Positions 11,947-19,640 of a stretch of 20,641 bases of DNA are shown piece after piece. Each line of letters starts with the position of its first letter. The first letter of the stretch is position 1. The notes below the pieces were generated by a model, which was given only the letters and a program-made list of their open reading frames with translations, did not search any database and had not been told where the DNA came from. The position numbers and the translations under genes are program-made. This stretch comes from a virus, in the IMG/VR virus record IMGVR_UViG_3300047551_002633, positions 1 through 20,641 of that record, one strand, 5' to 3'.

Positions 11947-14184
11947 TCATACAGCAATTTCCCCTATGAAACGATTCACTAGCACTCGGCTAACTTGTTT
12001 CTTTTTACTCATTCGGATAAATGCATTACGAATTTTACTTTGACTTACATTACCTTCAATTTCCAATTCATCAGATTCAATTCGAATATCGGAACCTCCA
12101 GGAATCATAAAGAATTTATTGTACCCACGATTATTTGACTCAAGAAACTTTTCTTGTTTTAGTTTTTTAGCAAGTTCGTTACATGCTTCATTAACTAAAG
12201 TATAGTTACCATGACCACGAATCTTAGCTTCTCCAGTTAGTTTTTCGACAATGTTTTTACCATCTACATCGAAGTATTTTTCTCGAATACTATTTCGAAT
12301 GTATTGACCACTACTCGAAGTGATAAAGAAACCGATAATATCCGATTTTGCAGTTTCAGCATACCAATTCATAACTGCTTCGCGCAAGCCATAATCGTTT
12401 TCATATTCGTTTACTTTGACTTGAAATTTTTCTTTCTTATCAACTAGAAAACAATTTTTACGTTTCGGATTCAACAGAGAATAATTTCCTTCAGCATTAA
12501 TATAATGATTAATTGCATCAGCATCACCGTCGTGAAGAATCACAGTTTTTACAATGTCAAGATTATTATTCTTCCGAAATTGAAGAGTAATGTCTCGCAA
12601 AGCTACCACAGCCTCAATCAGAGGAGTGTTAGACAACGGCTCAGAATTAGGAATATAAAACCTACGTGAACTGCTGTATGCATTGGACAAACAAACAAGA
12701 TTCTTAACTGCTTGATTGAACTTCGATATTGGCATTTTCGAATCTAAGTAATTTCGAAGATACACATTCCCAAGACTTAGAGAATTATTTTCTTTAGTGA
12801 AAGAGTCGCCAGAATTTTTTCCATGGTCAATAAAGTAACCGCTACCCTCATTACCGAATCCATAAACAACAAACGGAATATTTACTTTTTTGCAAAACAA
12901 TGCTAAGACTAGAATTTGTTCAATCGTACCAGTCAAATTATCTTTCATCGATCCTGAACGATCAAACATCATTACAAGACCGTGAGACTTACCTTTCGGA
13001 ACTTTTGTTACTTTACGAAAGATATTATCATCCAATTGATACTTGTAAATGCGAGAGATATCAATGTCACCGGTCTCGGAGATTTTCTGCTTCGAATATT
13101 TCGTAGCAGATTTACGCATCTCAAATTCTTTGGCTAGAAGAGAGATATATTTCTCATTTTTTTTGCGAAAATCTGAGTAAAGGGACTCACGTTTCTCTGG
13201 GTAATCTGGGAACATAGATTTCCAAAACTGATTCATATTTTTATGAACCACTTCAGAATCGGTTATGATATTCTCATATTTTGGATAAGGAAAATTCACA
13301 TACACATATTCGAAATTTTGTTCACTCAGAAGTTGAGATTCATTTCGGCGAAAGTTATTATCGGTTTCGCAATTAGGAACAAAGTCTTCATCGTAACCGT
13401 TAGACTCACTTGAAGGTTTATCTTTTACAATATTGCGACCGTTATCGAACTCGCCATCGTCTTCGCTATAATCACCGAAGTCTTGCGAATAGTCTTCATT
13501 AGAATTACCATCGTCTGAATCAAACTCACTATCATCTGGCTCACCATCTTCCGAATCTTCATCAGAAGACATAGGAAGAGGAGAACTGGCAAGAGATTTT
13601 TCCATCATCTCTTTTTGCTCTTCTTTAGAATAATCGAAAATAGCTTTCGTTATTTCGAGAACATCTTGCCAAGTCTCGCAGGCTTCGACCTCGCGCACCA
13701 TCTGCCATTCTTCTTCAGTAAATTGAATGTCATTAGTAGCGGCACTCTTAGTGTACAGATTCAGTCGGTCAATGAATGCCATCTTATTGATATCACGACC
13801 TTTCAAACCGAAAAAGTCGCGGGAGATCAATTCATTGTAACCACGAACGAAAGACTGGCGAAGCCCAGGGTAACGGCGTTTGATTTTTTTCTCAATGCGA
13901 GAATCTTCAACCACATTCAAAAACGCTTTGAAGTTTCGATCAAACTTGCCAGTGCCTAAGACTGCATTGTGCCAGCCTTCAGCAGGAGTTTCGAGTGCAT
14001 GTCCGACTTCATGACCGAGTAGAAGATCATAAAGATCGCCGCTCATATCTTTCCAGATAGGAACATAAAGTACACGATCTTTAAGATTGAAGGATGCGGT
14101 TTCGAGCTTACGATGTTCAATCGTAAGATTTTCTGTAGCCATCAGTTTGGCTAACTTAGACTTAGAATCAACAGTATGTTGCAT
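11947..14184 (-). CDS. cobT: CobT-like protein: HExxH metallopeptidase-like domain plus VWA domain
   Basis: 745 aa. N-terminal zinc-metallopeptidase-like domain with LLGHEVGHALET (H58, E59, H62) and a downstream acidic NVVEDSRIEKK (E93, D94) that could supply the third ligand. A highly acidic, Ser-rich linker occupies about 200-250 (runs such as DDSEFDSDDGNSNEDY). The C-terminal VWA domain starts with the MIDAS motif D408-R-S-G-S in MMFDRSGSMKDN. An acidic linker before a VWA domain is also the plan of bacterial CobT. With the next gene (CobS-like) it forms an AAA+/VWA pair such as CobS-CobT, CbbQ-CbbO or NorQ-NorD. Substrate unknown; the peptidase motif suggests proteolytic or remodelling action. 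GAGGG seven bases before the ATG and a promoter at 14237-14209 support the start. Confidence 0.88.
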   Translation of the reverse strand: MQHTVDSKSKLAKLMATENLTIEHRKLETASFNLKDRVLYVPIWKDMSGDLYDLLLGHEVGHALETPAEGWHNAVLGTGKFDRNFKAFLNVVEDSRIEKKIKRRYPGLRQSFVRGYNELISRDFFGLKGRDINKMAFIDRLNLYTKSAATNDIQFTEEEWQMVREVEACETWQDVLEITKAIFDYSKEEQKEMMEKSLASSPLPMSSDEDSEDGEPDDSEFDSDDGNSNEDYSQDFGDYSEDDGEFDNGRNIVKDKPSSESNGYDEDFVPNCETDNNFRRNESQLLSEQNFEYVYVNFPYPKYENIITDSEVVHKNMNQFWKSMFPDYPEKRESLYSDFRKKNEKYISLLAKEFEMRKSATKYSKQKISETGDIDISRIYKYQLDDNIFRKVTKVPKGKSHGLVMMFDRSGSMKDNLTGTIEQILVLALFCKKVNIPFVVYGFGNEGSGYFIDHGKNSGDSFTKENNSLSLGNVYLRNYLDSKMPISKFNQAVKNLVCLSNAYSSSRRFYIPNSEPLSNTPLIEAVVALRDITLQFRKNNNLDIVKTVILHDGDADAINHYINAEGNYSLLNPKRKNCFLVDKKEKFQVKVNEYENDYGLREAVMNWYAETAKSDIIGFFITSSSGQYIRNSIREKYFDVDGKNIVEKLTGEAKIRGHGNYTLVNEACNELAKKLKQEKFLESNNRGYNKFFMIPGGSDIRIESDELEIEGNVSQSKIRNAFIRMSKKKQVSRVLVNRFIGEIAV

Positions 14185-14208
14185 ATAATTCCCTCATCAA
14201 TTGAGAGT

Positions 14209-14237
14209 ATTGTAGCAAGTCTAGATCCTTCTGTCAA
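14209..14237 (-). promoter_or_regulatory. Near-consensus sigma70 promoter for the cobT-like gene
   Basis: Minus strand TTGACA (14237-14232), 17-base spacer, TACAAT (14214-14209), a 25-base leader region with GAGGG before the ATG at 14184. An 8-bp palindrome TCAATTGA (14197-14204) sits in the leader. The methyltransferase gene ends 26 bases upstream of the -35. Confidence 0.82.
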
Positions 14238-14262
14238 TATGCTTGTTGCAGAAAAACAACAC

Positions 14263-15837
14263 TTATGGCTTATAGAAAACGAATATTGGTTCGTACTTTA
14301 ACCACATACCATTTACTTTACAGAAATTTTTAGATTTTGGCAAGCCCGTTTCTGTATCTACTCTATTACTGCCTGGCATTTGCGCTAGTGCCATTTTAAG
14401 TTTGCCTTTATATATCATACCGAGTGAAGTTAGAATATCAATTGAATCTTGTTCTAATGGCAATAAATCTCCATCAAATACCGCATCTGCAATATTCCAA
14501 AGTAAATATCTGTCATTTTTCAAATATTCAACACAAGTTTCTAATGTTTTTCTGAGAAAACCTTCTTTCCATAAATCATATTGTGAAAACTTTTTATATG
14601 ATTGCTCTTCATCTTCAGAGTATGCTTCTTTTGCGAAGTAAGGTGGTGAAGTGAAAATTAAATCAATCTCACCTTTATACTTTTGAAATTTTTGATCCTT
14701 ATGAATCTCTTCGGATCCGTGTTGAAAAATTTCATATGTGTGAGTTTTAGGAAATAATGTACCTACTGCTCGCGTGGTTTTAGTATTAAAGAAATCAGCA
14801 AACTCATGATATTTTGTTCTGCCGTTCTCAGTATTATGATCCGTATTCGGGTCAGTACCAACATAATGTATATTGCGCTCATCATCAACAGTCAGTGCAC
14901 CAAGTAAACGCCCACCCCAACCCGATGAAGGATCATAGATTACAATTCTATCTTGTTTTCTAAAATCATCAGTGAATCTTTCATACAAATATTTTGCAGT
15001 TAATGGAGGAAAGTTTACTGCATATTGACAGAATGATACTCGAAACGCTTTTAAACCGACGGGAAATAATCTCTGCCCTTTTTCATATAGTCGAATACGA
15101 AATGAGTTAGTTTGTTTATGTAAAGCATTCGTTAAACAATGTTTAGGTATGTTTAATGAGTCTAATTGATCTTTTGTAAGTGTTAAAAACTTTGTGGTCT
15201 TTAATTCTTCATTATACCCAGTATAGTCTTGATCTTCTTTACTTTCAATCCAATAATCATGAGTAGCATAAACTCTTGCATTTTCTTCGAACCAACGAAT
15301 AAAATCTACTCCATCTTTAACGTAGTAGTAAAGGGAACCGATCTGATCAATCTTTTGCCCAACTTTGACTTGTTGAGAATATGCATAGAAAGAATCTCTT
15401 TTGAAATGTCTTGATGCATACGTGACAAATGTATCAAGCAGAGAATCTTTTGCGAAATAATCGTAAATAGATTTTCCCTTGTTCACATCTTTCGTATAAT
15501 TGATTCGCGTTTTCATCATGGTTGGAAACCATTGATTTACAGCATTACCGATTACACTTGTGTTACGAATTACATCTTTCGTATTCGTGTATTCATCTTC
15601 AACCAGAAACTCGTGAACAGGAAAAGAAGTCATCTTATTGAATTGCTCAATAATTTCATCTTCATCATATCCAACTCTTGGTGGATTTCCTTTTTCATCC
15701 CATAGATACACTACAGTTTTTCGAAGATTGATTACCCAGTTTCTAAACTGGTCATCATCCATTACCAAAACTTCTTCAAAAAGTTTGTTAACATCAGATT
15801 CGATTAGCTCTCTATTTTTTTCGTAAAAATGTTTCAT
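14263..15837 (-). CDS. Large DNA methyltransferase (TSPPY type)
   Basis: 524 aa from ATG 15837, which shares ATGA with the GNAT gene's stop; an in-frame ATG at 15891 would run through that gene and is not favoured. The SAM-binding motif I is IYDPSSGWGGRLLGAL (D302), and the catalytic motif IV is FTSPPYF (T396 to Y400), so motif I precedes IV. TSPPY is typical of N4-cytosine and some N6-adenine methylases. The first about 280 residues are not part of the minimal methylase; they include NQWFPTMMKTRINY and FKRDSFYAYSQQVK and may bind DNA. No restriction partner is nearby, so it likely protects or marks phage DNA. It is the last gene of a six-gene unit with gp47 and gp46, and behind two transferase or hydroxylase-like genes. 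Confidence 0.88.
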   Translation of the reverse strand: MKHFYEKNRELIESDVNKLFEEVLVMDDDQFRNWVINLRKTVVYLWDEKGNPPRVGYDEDEIIEQFNKMTSFPVHEFLVEDEYTNTKDVIRNTSVIGNAVNQWFPTMMKTRINYTKDVNKGKSIYDYFAKDSLLDTFVTYASRHFKRDSFYAYSQQVKVGQKIDQIGSLYYYVKDGVDFIRWFEENARVYATHDYWIESKEDQDYTGYNEELKTTKFLTLTKDQLDSLNIPKHCLTNALHKQTNSFRIRLYEKGQRLFPVGLKAFRVSFCQYAVNFPPLTAKYLYERFTDDFRKQDRIVIYDPSSGWGGRLLGALTVDDERNIHYVGTDPNTDHNTENGRTKYHEFADFFNTKTTRAVGTLFPKTHTYEIFQHGSEEIHKDQKFQKYKGEIDLIFTSPPYFAKEAYSEDEEQSYKKFSQYDLWKEGFLRKTLETCVEYLKNDRYLLWNIADAVFDGDLLPLEQDSIDILTSLGMIYKGKLKMALAQMPGSNRVDTETGLPKSKNFCKVNGMWLKYEPIFVFYKP

Positions 15838-16271
15838 TGAGTTTCTTTTCCGTAAAGGTAAACTACACCAGGAACTTTTCCATTTGCCCAACTGATATCA
15901 CTGATAGCGATCATTTTATTTTTTTCGTAGAATGCTCTCGCTCGACTATTTTCTGCTCGAACAGATAACCAAACATTCGTACCCATTTCTCTAAAGAAAT
16001 CATTCAATATTCTTGATGCATTTCCATTTCCCTGAGAGGCTGATGCTATCTGCATTAAGTGTACATCCCCTCTTTGCGCCATAGCATTTCCAATCTTTTG
16101 CCTTCTCTTATAAACATTATAAATGATTACGACACCATCTTCAAGTATAACTTTTCCTGCCTCAACATTTCTTTTGATATAATCTTGCCGAATATGCGAA
16201 AAATAAGTTTTCTTATACGGCTGAAAAATCGTCAGTATCGAATCAAAATCATTCATCGTAGCAATATTCAT
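15834..16271 (-). CDS. GNAT-family acetyltransferase
   Basis: 145 aa acyl-CoA-dependent N-acetyltransferase. The acetyl-CoA loop is seen in HLMQIASASQGNGNASRIL (Q-G-N-G-N-A, the Q/R-x-x-G-x-A motif), followed by the GNAT ending VWLSVRAENSRARAFYEKNKMIAI, where the Asn and Tyr of the last motif are present. Beginning MNIATMNDFDSILTIFQPYKK fits the first helix of the fold. Substrate unknown: protein N-termini or lysines, small molecules, or modified DNA bases (the Mu Mom protein is GNAT-like). The ATG at 16271 overlaps the upstream hydroxylase gene and its stop overlaps the methyltransferase start, both as ATGA. The upstream gene carries a second GNAT-like domain. Confidence 0.88.
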   Translation of the reverse strand: MNIATMNDFDSILTIFQPYKKTYFSHIRQDYIKRNVEAGKVILEDGVVIIYNVYKRRQKIGNAMAQRGDVHLMQIASASQGNGNASRILNDFFREMGTNVWLSVRAENSRARAFYEKNKMIAISDISWANGKVPGVVYLYGKETQ

Positions 16272-17353
16272 TTTATAATCCTAGTATGTAAATTGTCATC
16301 AGTTATACAATCTATAACTAAATGTATTCTTGGCGTATTACCGCCATTAATAACTCGGTGAGGTTTTCTTGTATCGAGAAACCAACACTCTCCTGGTTTC
16401 ATATTCACTTCGAGTTTATTACCAGAGGGTTCCCAGACGGTGAATACTACATCATCATTCGTAATAATTGGGAAATGAAGTCTAGACAATTTGCCTTTTG
16501 TTCCTCCCATCTCAGGATCAACTTGATCGGTATGCCGAGTAAGTTCACCATTGCCTGGTTCAAGCCGCATAAATCGTATTCTCTCACAATTCAATTCACT
16601 TGTCAATACAGAAACTTCTGGAAACAATTTCATCAGTTCAGTGTCTTGTAAACTGAAGTCTGAATAGCCACTCTTAAACTTTTCATTCTTAAGTGGCTTG
16701 CCGATAAACTCTGGTTCAGGTCTGAAGCCTCGAAGAGACAATGCTGACCAGGTATCTTTCTTATTATACGAACTAAAATGATTTGAGAAATCTGGCAACT
16801 CTTTTAGACGATCAGAAATTTTATTCGCAACACTCAATAAGTCTTCCCTGCTTTGCAACTTTTTCACACTGACATTTTCAGCAGGATCAACTACTGGAAA
16901 ATCTCTATATGAACCTCGATAGTATATTGAATATATTTCGCTATATGTTGTAATTTTAGAGCCGACATAACAAAAATTACAATCTTCTGCAAGTTTCTTG
17001 TGCTCAGAATTTTCAGCCCAAACATAAAGCCAAGAATCTGTTTGAATTTGATTGATAGCTTCTTGAAGAAGTTTAGTATCTCCCGTTAACTTAGTTATAA
17101 CAGAATCGCCTCTTTTTTTATTGCCTATGACAGTATCACCATACATCGTAATGTTTGAGCCAACTTTAACATTAGCAATATCAATAAAAGTATCTTCAGA
17201 TAAAATTTTAAGAGTTTCTTTCGAAAGCAAGTCTGCTACTGTATTCTTTTTTACTTGAGCAAACTTAGAAAAAGCATACTTATTGTAGACTTTATACTTC
17301 TCTTCTACACTCTTCAAATAATCTAAATCAAATCCATTTTGCCAGGGTTTCAT
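16268..17353 (-). CDS. GNAT-like domain fused to aspartyl/asparaginyl beta-hydroxylase-like dioxygenase
   Basis: 361 aa. The C-terminal part (about 200-350) is a 2-oxoglutarate/Fe(II) double-stranded helix of the aspartyl/asparaginyl beta-hydroxylase type: R-H274-T-D276 supplies two iron ligands, RLHFPI (291-296) and GECWFLDTRKPHRVIN with H332 supply the third, and PRIHLVIDC (R342) the 2OG-binding Arg. The N-terminal part (about 1-150) resembles a GNAT fold, most clearly at WLYVWAENSEHKKLAEDCNF followed by YVGSKITTYSEIYSIYYRG, but its acetyl-CoA loop is not obvious and may be degenerate. It would hydroxylate a protein or nucleic-acid substrate; which one is unknown. ATGA overlaps link it to the deformylase upstream and the GNAT gene downstream. 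The GNAT-like call is less sure than the hydroxylase. Confidence 0.82.
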   Translation of the reverse strand: MKPWQNGFDLDYLKSVEEKYKVYNKYAFSKFAQVKKNTVADLLSKETLKILSEDTFIDIANVKVGSNITMYGDTVIGNKKRGDSVITKLTGDTKLLQEAINQIQTDSWLYVWAENSEHKKLAEDCNFCYVGSKITTYSEIYSIYYRGSYRDFPVVDPAENVSVKKLQSREDLLSVANKISDRLKELPDFSNHFSSYNKKDTWSALSLRGFRPEPEFIGKPLKNEKFKSGYSDFSLQDTELMKLFPEVSVLTSELNCERIRFMRLEPGNGELTRHTDQVDPEMGGTKGKLSRLHFPIITNDDVVFTVWEPSGNKLEVNMKPGECWFLDTRKPHRVINGGNTPRIHLVIDCITDDNLHTRIIK

Positions 17354-17931
17354 TTCATTCTCTTGATTTTCTTCAAAAGTTTTGTCTGTTTTTCTTTCGC
17401 CATTCTCAATGCGAGAGGTTTTACATGATCGGTGAAATCAATCCCATTCATATGATCGAGTTCATGTTGAAATACTTGTGCTGTCATTCCTTCCAACCAA
17501 TGTGAATCTTCTTTTCCGCGATCATTGTGATATGCAACTAGAATCCTACTATATCTAGGAACATTCAAAAACAAACCAGGATGTGAAAGGCATCCTTCTC
17601 GCATTTTAACAGGCTCTTCTTCTTTTTCCAAAATTCTGGGATTGATGCAAACAATTTGATCTTCAGAAGTTCCCATCACAAACATTCGAAGTCTGTACCC
17701 ACATTGATTAGCTGATAAACCCAACCCATTGTATTGAACCATCGCTTTCTTTAGACGTTCGATAAAATTCTGCACTTCTGCGTTCTTGATTATCTTAACG
17801 TCAAACTCAGGCATGACTTCTTTTAATGTAGAACACTTATCATCAAAAACAACCAAAGGTTCACTTGTCAACTTGACTGGAGCAGTTCCTTTAGGTGCTT
17901 CTGTATTAATTACTAAAACATCTTCACTCAT
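17350..17931 (-). CDS. pdf: Peptide deformylase
   Basis: 193 aa metallo-enzyme removing the formyl group from nascent N-terminal Met. All three motifs are intact: GLGLSANQ (69-76), EGCLS (112-116, metal ligand C114), and QHELDH (155-160, ligands H156 and H160, catalytic E157). The N-terminus has an extension of about 25-30 residues before LVVFDDKCSTL, longer than the compact deformylases common in T4-like marine phages, and the C-terminal tail is Lys-rich (KQTKLLKKIKRMK), possibly for ribosome binding. ATGA overlaps link it to gp46 upstream and the hydroxylase gene downstream. In phages, deformylase may replace host activity when host enzyme is limiting; here it may also prepare proteins for the neighbouring GNAT, which is inference. 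Confidence 0.96.
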   Translation of the reverse strand: MSEDVLVINTEAPKGTAPVKLTSEPLVVFDDKCSTLKEVMPEFDVKIIKNAEVQNFIERLKKAMVQYNGLGLSANQCGYRLRMFVMGTSEDQIVCINPRILEKEEEPVKMREGCLSHPGLFLNVPRYSRILVAYHNDRGKEDSHWLEGMTAQVFQHELDHMNGIDFTDHVKPLALRMAKEKQTKLLKKIKRMK

Positions 17932-19640
17932 TTTACTATCCTTGAAAAATTATTTACCTTTTCAAAACGAATTATATTTCTAAATTTATCTTGCAGAATA
18001 TCACCTTTATGCGAAATGACAAAGAGATTCACATTTTCTAGCATATTTAGGATTTGCATTAGGTACTCTGTTCCATTATTATCTAGGGAAGAATCAAACA
18101 CTTCATCTAATATGAGAAGATTTGTATTTGCAGAGTTTTTCAACTTAGCAACTGCGCGCCAAGTTAACATTAATGCCATATCAATTCTCTGTTTTTCACC
18201 TTCACTGAAAGAAGAATAGCTAAACTCATCTCGGTATCTAGATTTAATCGTTTCTTTGAAAGACTCATCCAAATTAAAATTCACAAAGAAATCTAAAGAA
18301 GAAAGATACTTATTAACCAACTTATTAATAACTGGTAAGTATTGACGAATGATTTTAGTTTTAATTCCAGTATCTTTTAACAATAACGATGCAGTTTCAT
18401 AATATGTTTTTTGTTCAATCAATTCTTTTTTCTTTTCATCTAAGACATTCAATTCATTTTTTAGTTCTTCGAGTTTGACAACTTCTTTTTTTAAGTCCTG
18501 TTTAGCATTTGCGAGAGATAGGTATTCTTTAGTCAATCGTTCAATATATTTCGTAGTTTCAACAACGGTCATTGTGTTTGATGCAATCTGTACTTGTTTT
18601 AATTGTATTGTATCGGAAACTATTTTAATTCGATTTAATTTATTTTGATATTCATCAATCTCTTTACTCAGCTTTTCTAGACCGTCTTCCGACTTATGTA
18701 TCTTTTCAGTCAATATTTTTATTTGCTTTTTCTTAAATTCTGGTTGTATTAACTGTTGGCACGTCGGGCAATCATCTTTTTCGTGATAAAATTTCAAATT
18801 CTTTTTATACGACGATAGATTAGTTTCTATCTGTGTTTCGAATTGAAATAATTTTTTATGCTTTTTTTCAGTAAACTGTTTATGAAGAATTTCATTCGTC
18901 AAAGATTCGATTTCTGAATTGATTGAATTAATAACTTCCTGTGTTTTTTCTATATCAGATTTTGCAGAATCTATTTGCGCTTTCTTTTCAAGAATCAATT
19001 CATCATTCGACTTACTCAGTTTTTCAATATGATCTTTTTGCATATCATATTTCGTTTTTGTAAGTTCAGCACTATGTTTGTTAGACTGAATCTCTTCTTT
19101 GTTAACTGAGATTTTATCTTTTAGAATATTATTCATTGTCGAAAAGATTTGAATATCTAAAAGGTCTTCGATAATAGCACGACGATCAGCAGCAGACAAC
19201 TGCATGAAAGGAACAAAAGATGCAGAACCAAGTATTACAATCTGAGTGAATGATTTGTAATTCAGTTTCAGGATTTGTTTTTCTAAAATTTCTTGATAGT
19301 CTTTAGATGCCGCTTCTTGATTCAACAACTGCCCATCGAGATAAATTTCGAATACCGCAGGTTTTATTCCGCGAACAATTTTATACTCTCTTTTTCCAAT
19401 TCTAAATTCACACTCTACGACACAATCTTTTTGATTGATACTATTGATCAGTTGAGGTTTGTTGATATTACGAAATGCTTTCCCAAACAAAACGAAACAA
19501 AGGGCATCAAGCATTGTAGATTTGCCTGCGCCATTTGTTCCAATAACTAGAGTATTACTATTACCAGAAAGATTTATTTCTGTGAAGTAATTGCCTGTAG
19601 ATAAAAAGTTTTTGAATTTTATTGATTTGAAAAAGATCAT
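17928..19640 (-). CDS. 46: Recombination nuclease subunit gp46 (Rad50/SbcC-like ATPase)
   Basis: 570 aa (T4: 560) SMC-like ATPase that with gp47 resects DNA ends for recombination-dependent replication and host DNA breakdown. Walker A IGTNGAGKST (33-42); long coiled coil about 170-420 interrupted by the zinc hook CPTCQQ (C291, C294); the ABC signature SSFSEGEKQRIDMAL (476-490); Walker B LLILDEVFDSSLD (508-520, D512, E513) and a conserved His in VISHKGDI. The ATG at 19640 is coupled to the gp47 stop and its own stop to the deformylase start, both as ATGA. This makes the classic 47-46 pair the head of the modification-gene unit. Confidence 0.97.
   Translation of the reverse strand: MIFFKSIKFKNFLSTGNYFTEINLSGNSNTLVIGTNGAGKSTMLDALCFVLFGKAFRNINKPQLINSINQKDCVVECEFRIGKREYKIVRGIKPAVFEIYLDGQLLNQEAASKDYQEILEKQILKLNYKSFTQIVILGSASFVPFMQLSAADRRAIIEDLLDIQIFSTMNNILKDKISVNKEEIQSNKHSAELTKTKYDMQKDHIEKLSKSNDELILEKKAQIDSAKSDIEKTQEVINSINSEIESLTNEILHKQFTEKKHKKLFQFETQIETNLSSYKKNLKFYHEKDDCPTCQQLIQPEFKKKQIKILTEKIHKSEDGLEKLSKEIDEYQNKLNRIKIVSDTIQLKQVQIASNTMTVVETTKYIERLTKEYLSLANAKQDLKKEVVKLEELKNELNVLDEKKKELIEQKTYYETASLLLKDTGIKTKIIRQYLPVINKLVNKYLSSLDFFVNFNLDESFKETIKSRYRDEFSYSSFSEGEKQRIDMALMLTWRAVAKLKNSANTNLLILDEVFDSSLDNNGTEYLMQILNMLENVNLFVISHKGDILQDKFRNIIRFEKVNNFSRIVK

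Noticed and set aside
14238-14262. Terminator after the methyltransferase gene (TGTTG/CAACA stem)
   Set aside because: The stem is only 5 bp and lacks a following U-run.
14263-15891. ATG at 15891 as start of the methyltransferase
   Set aside because: It would overlap the GNAT gene by about 58 bases; the ATG at 15837 gives the ATGA overlap seen at all other junctions of the unit.
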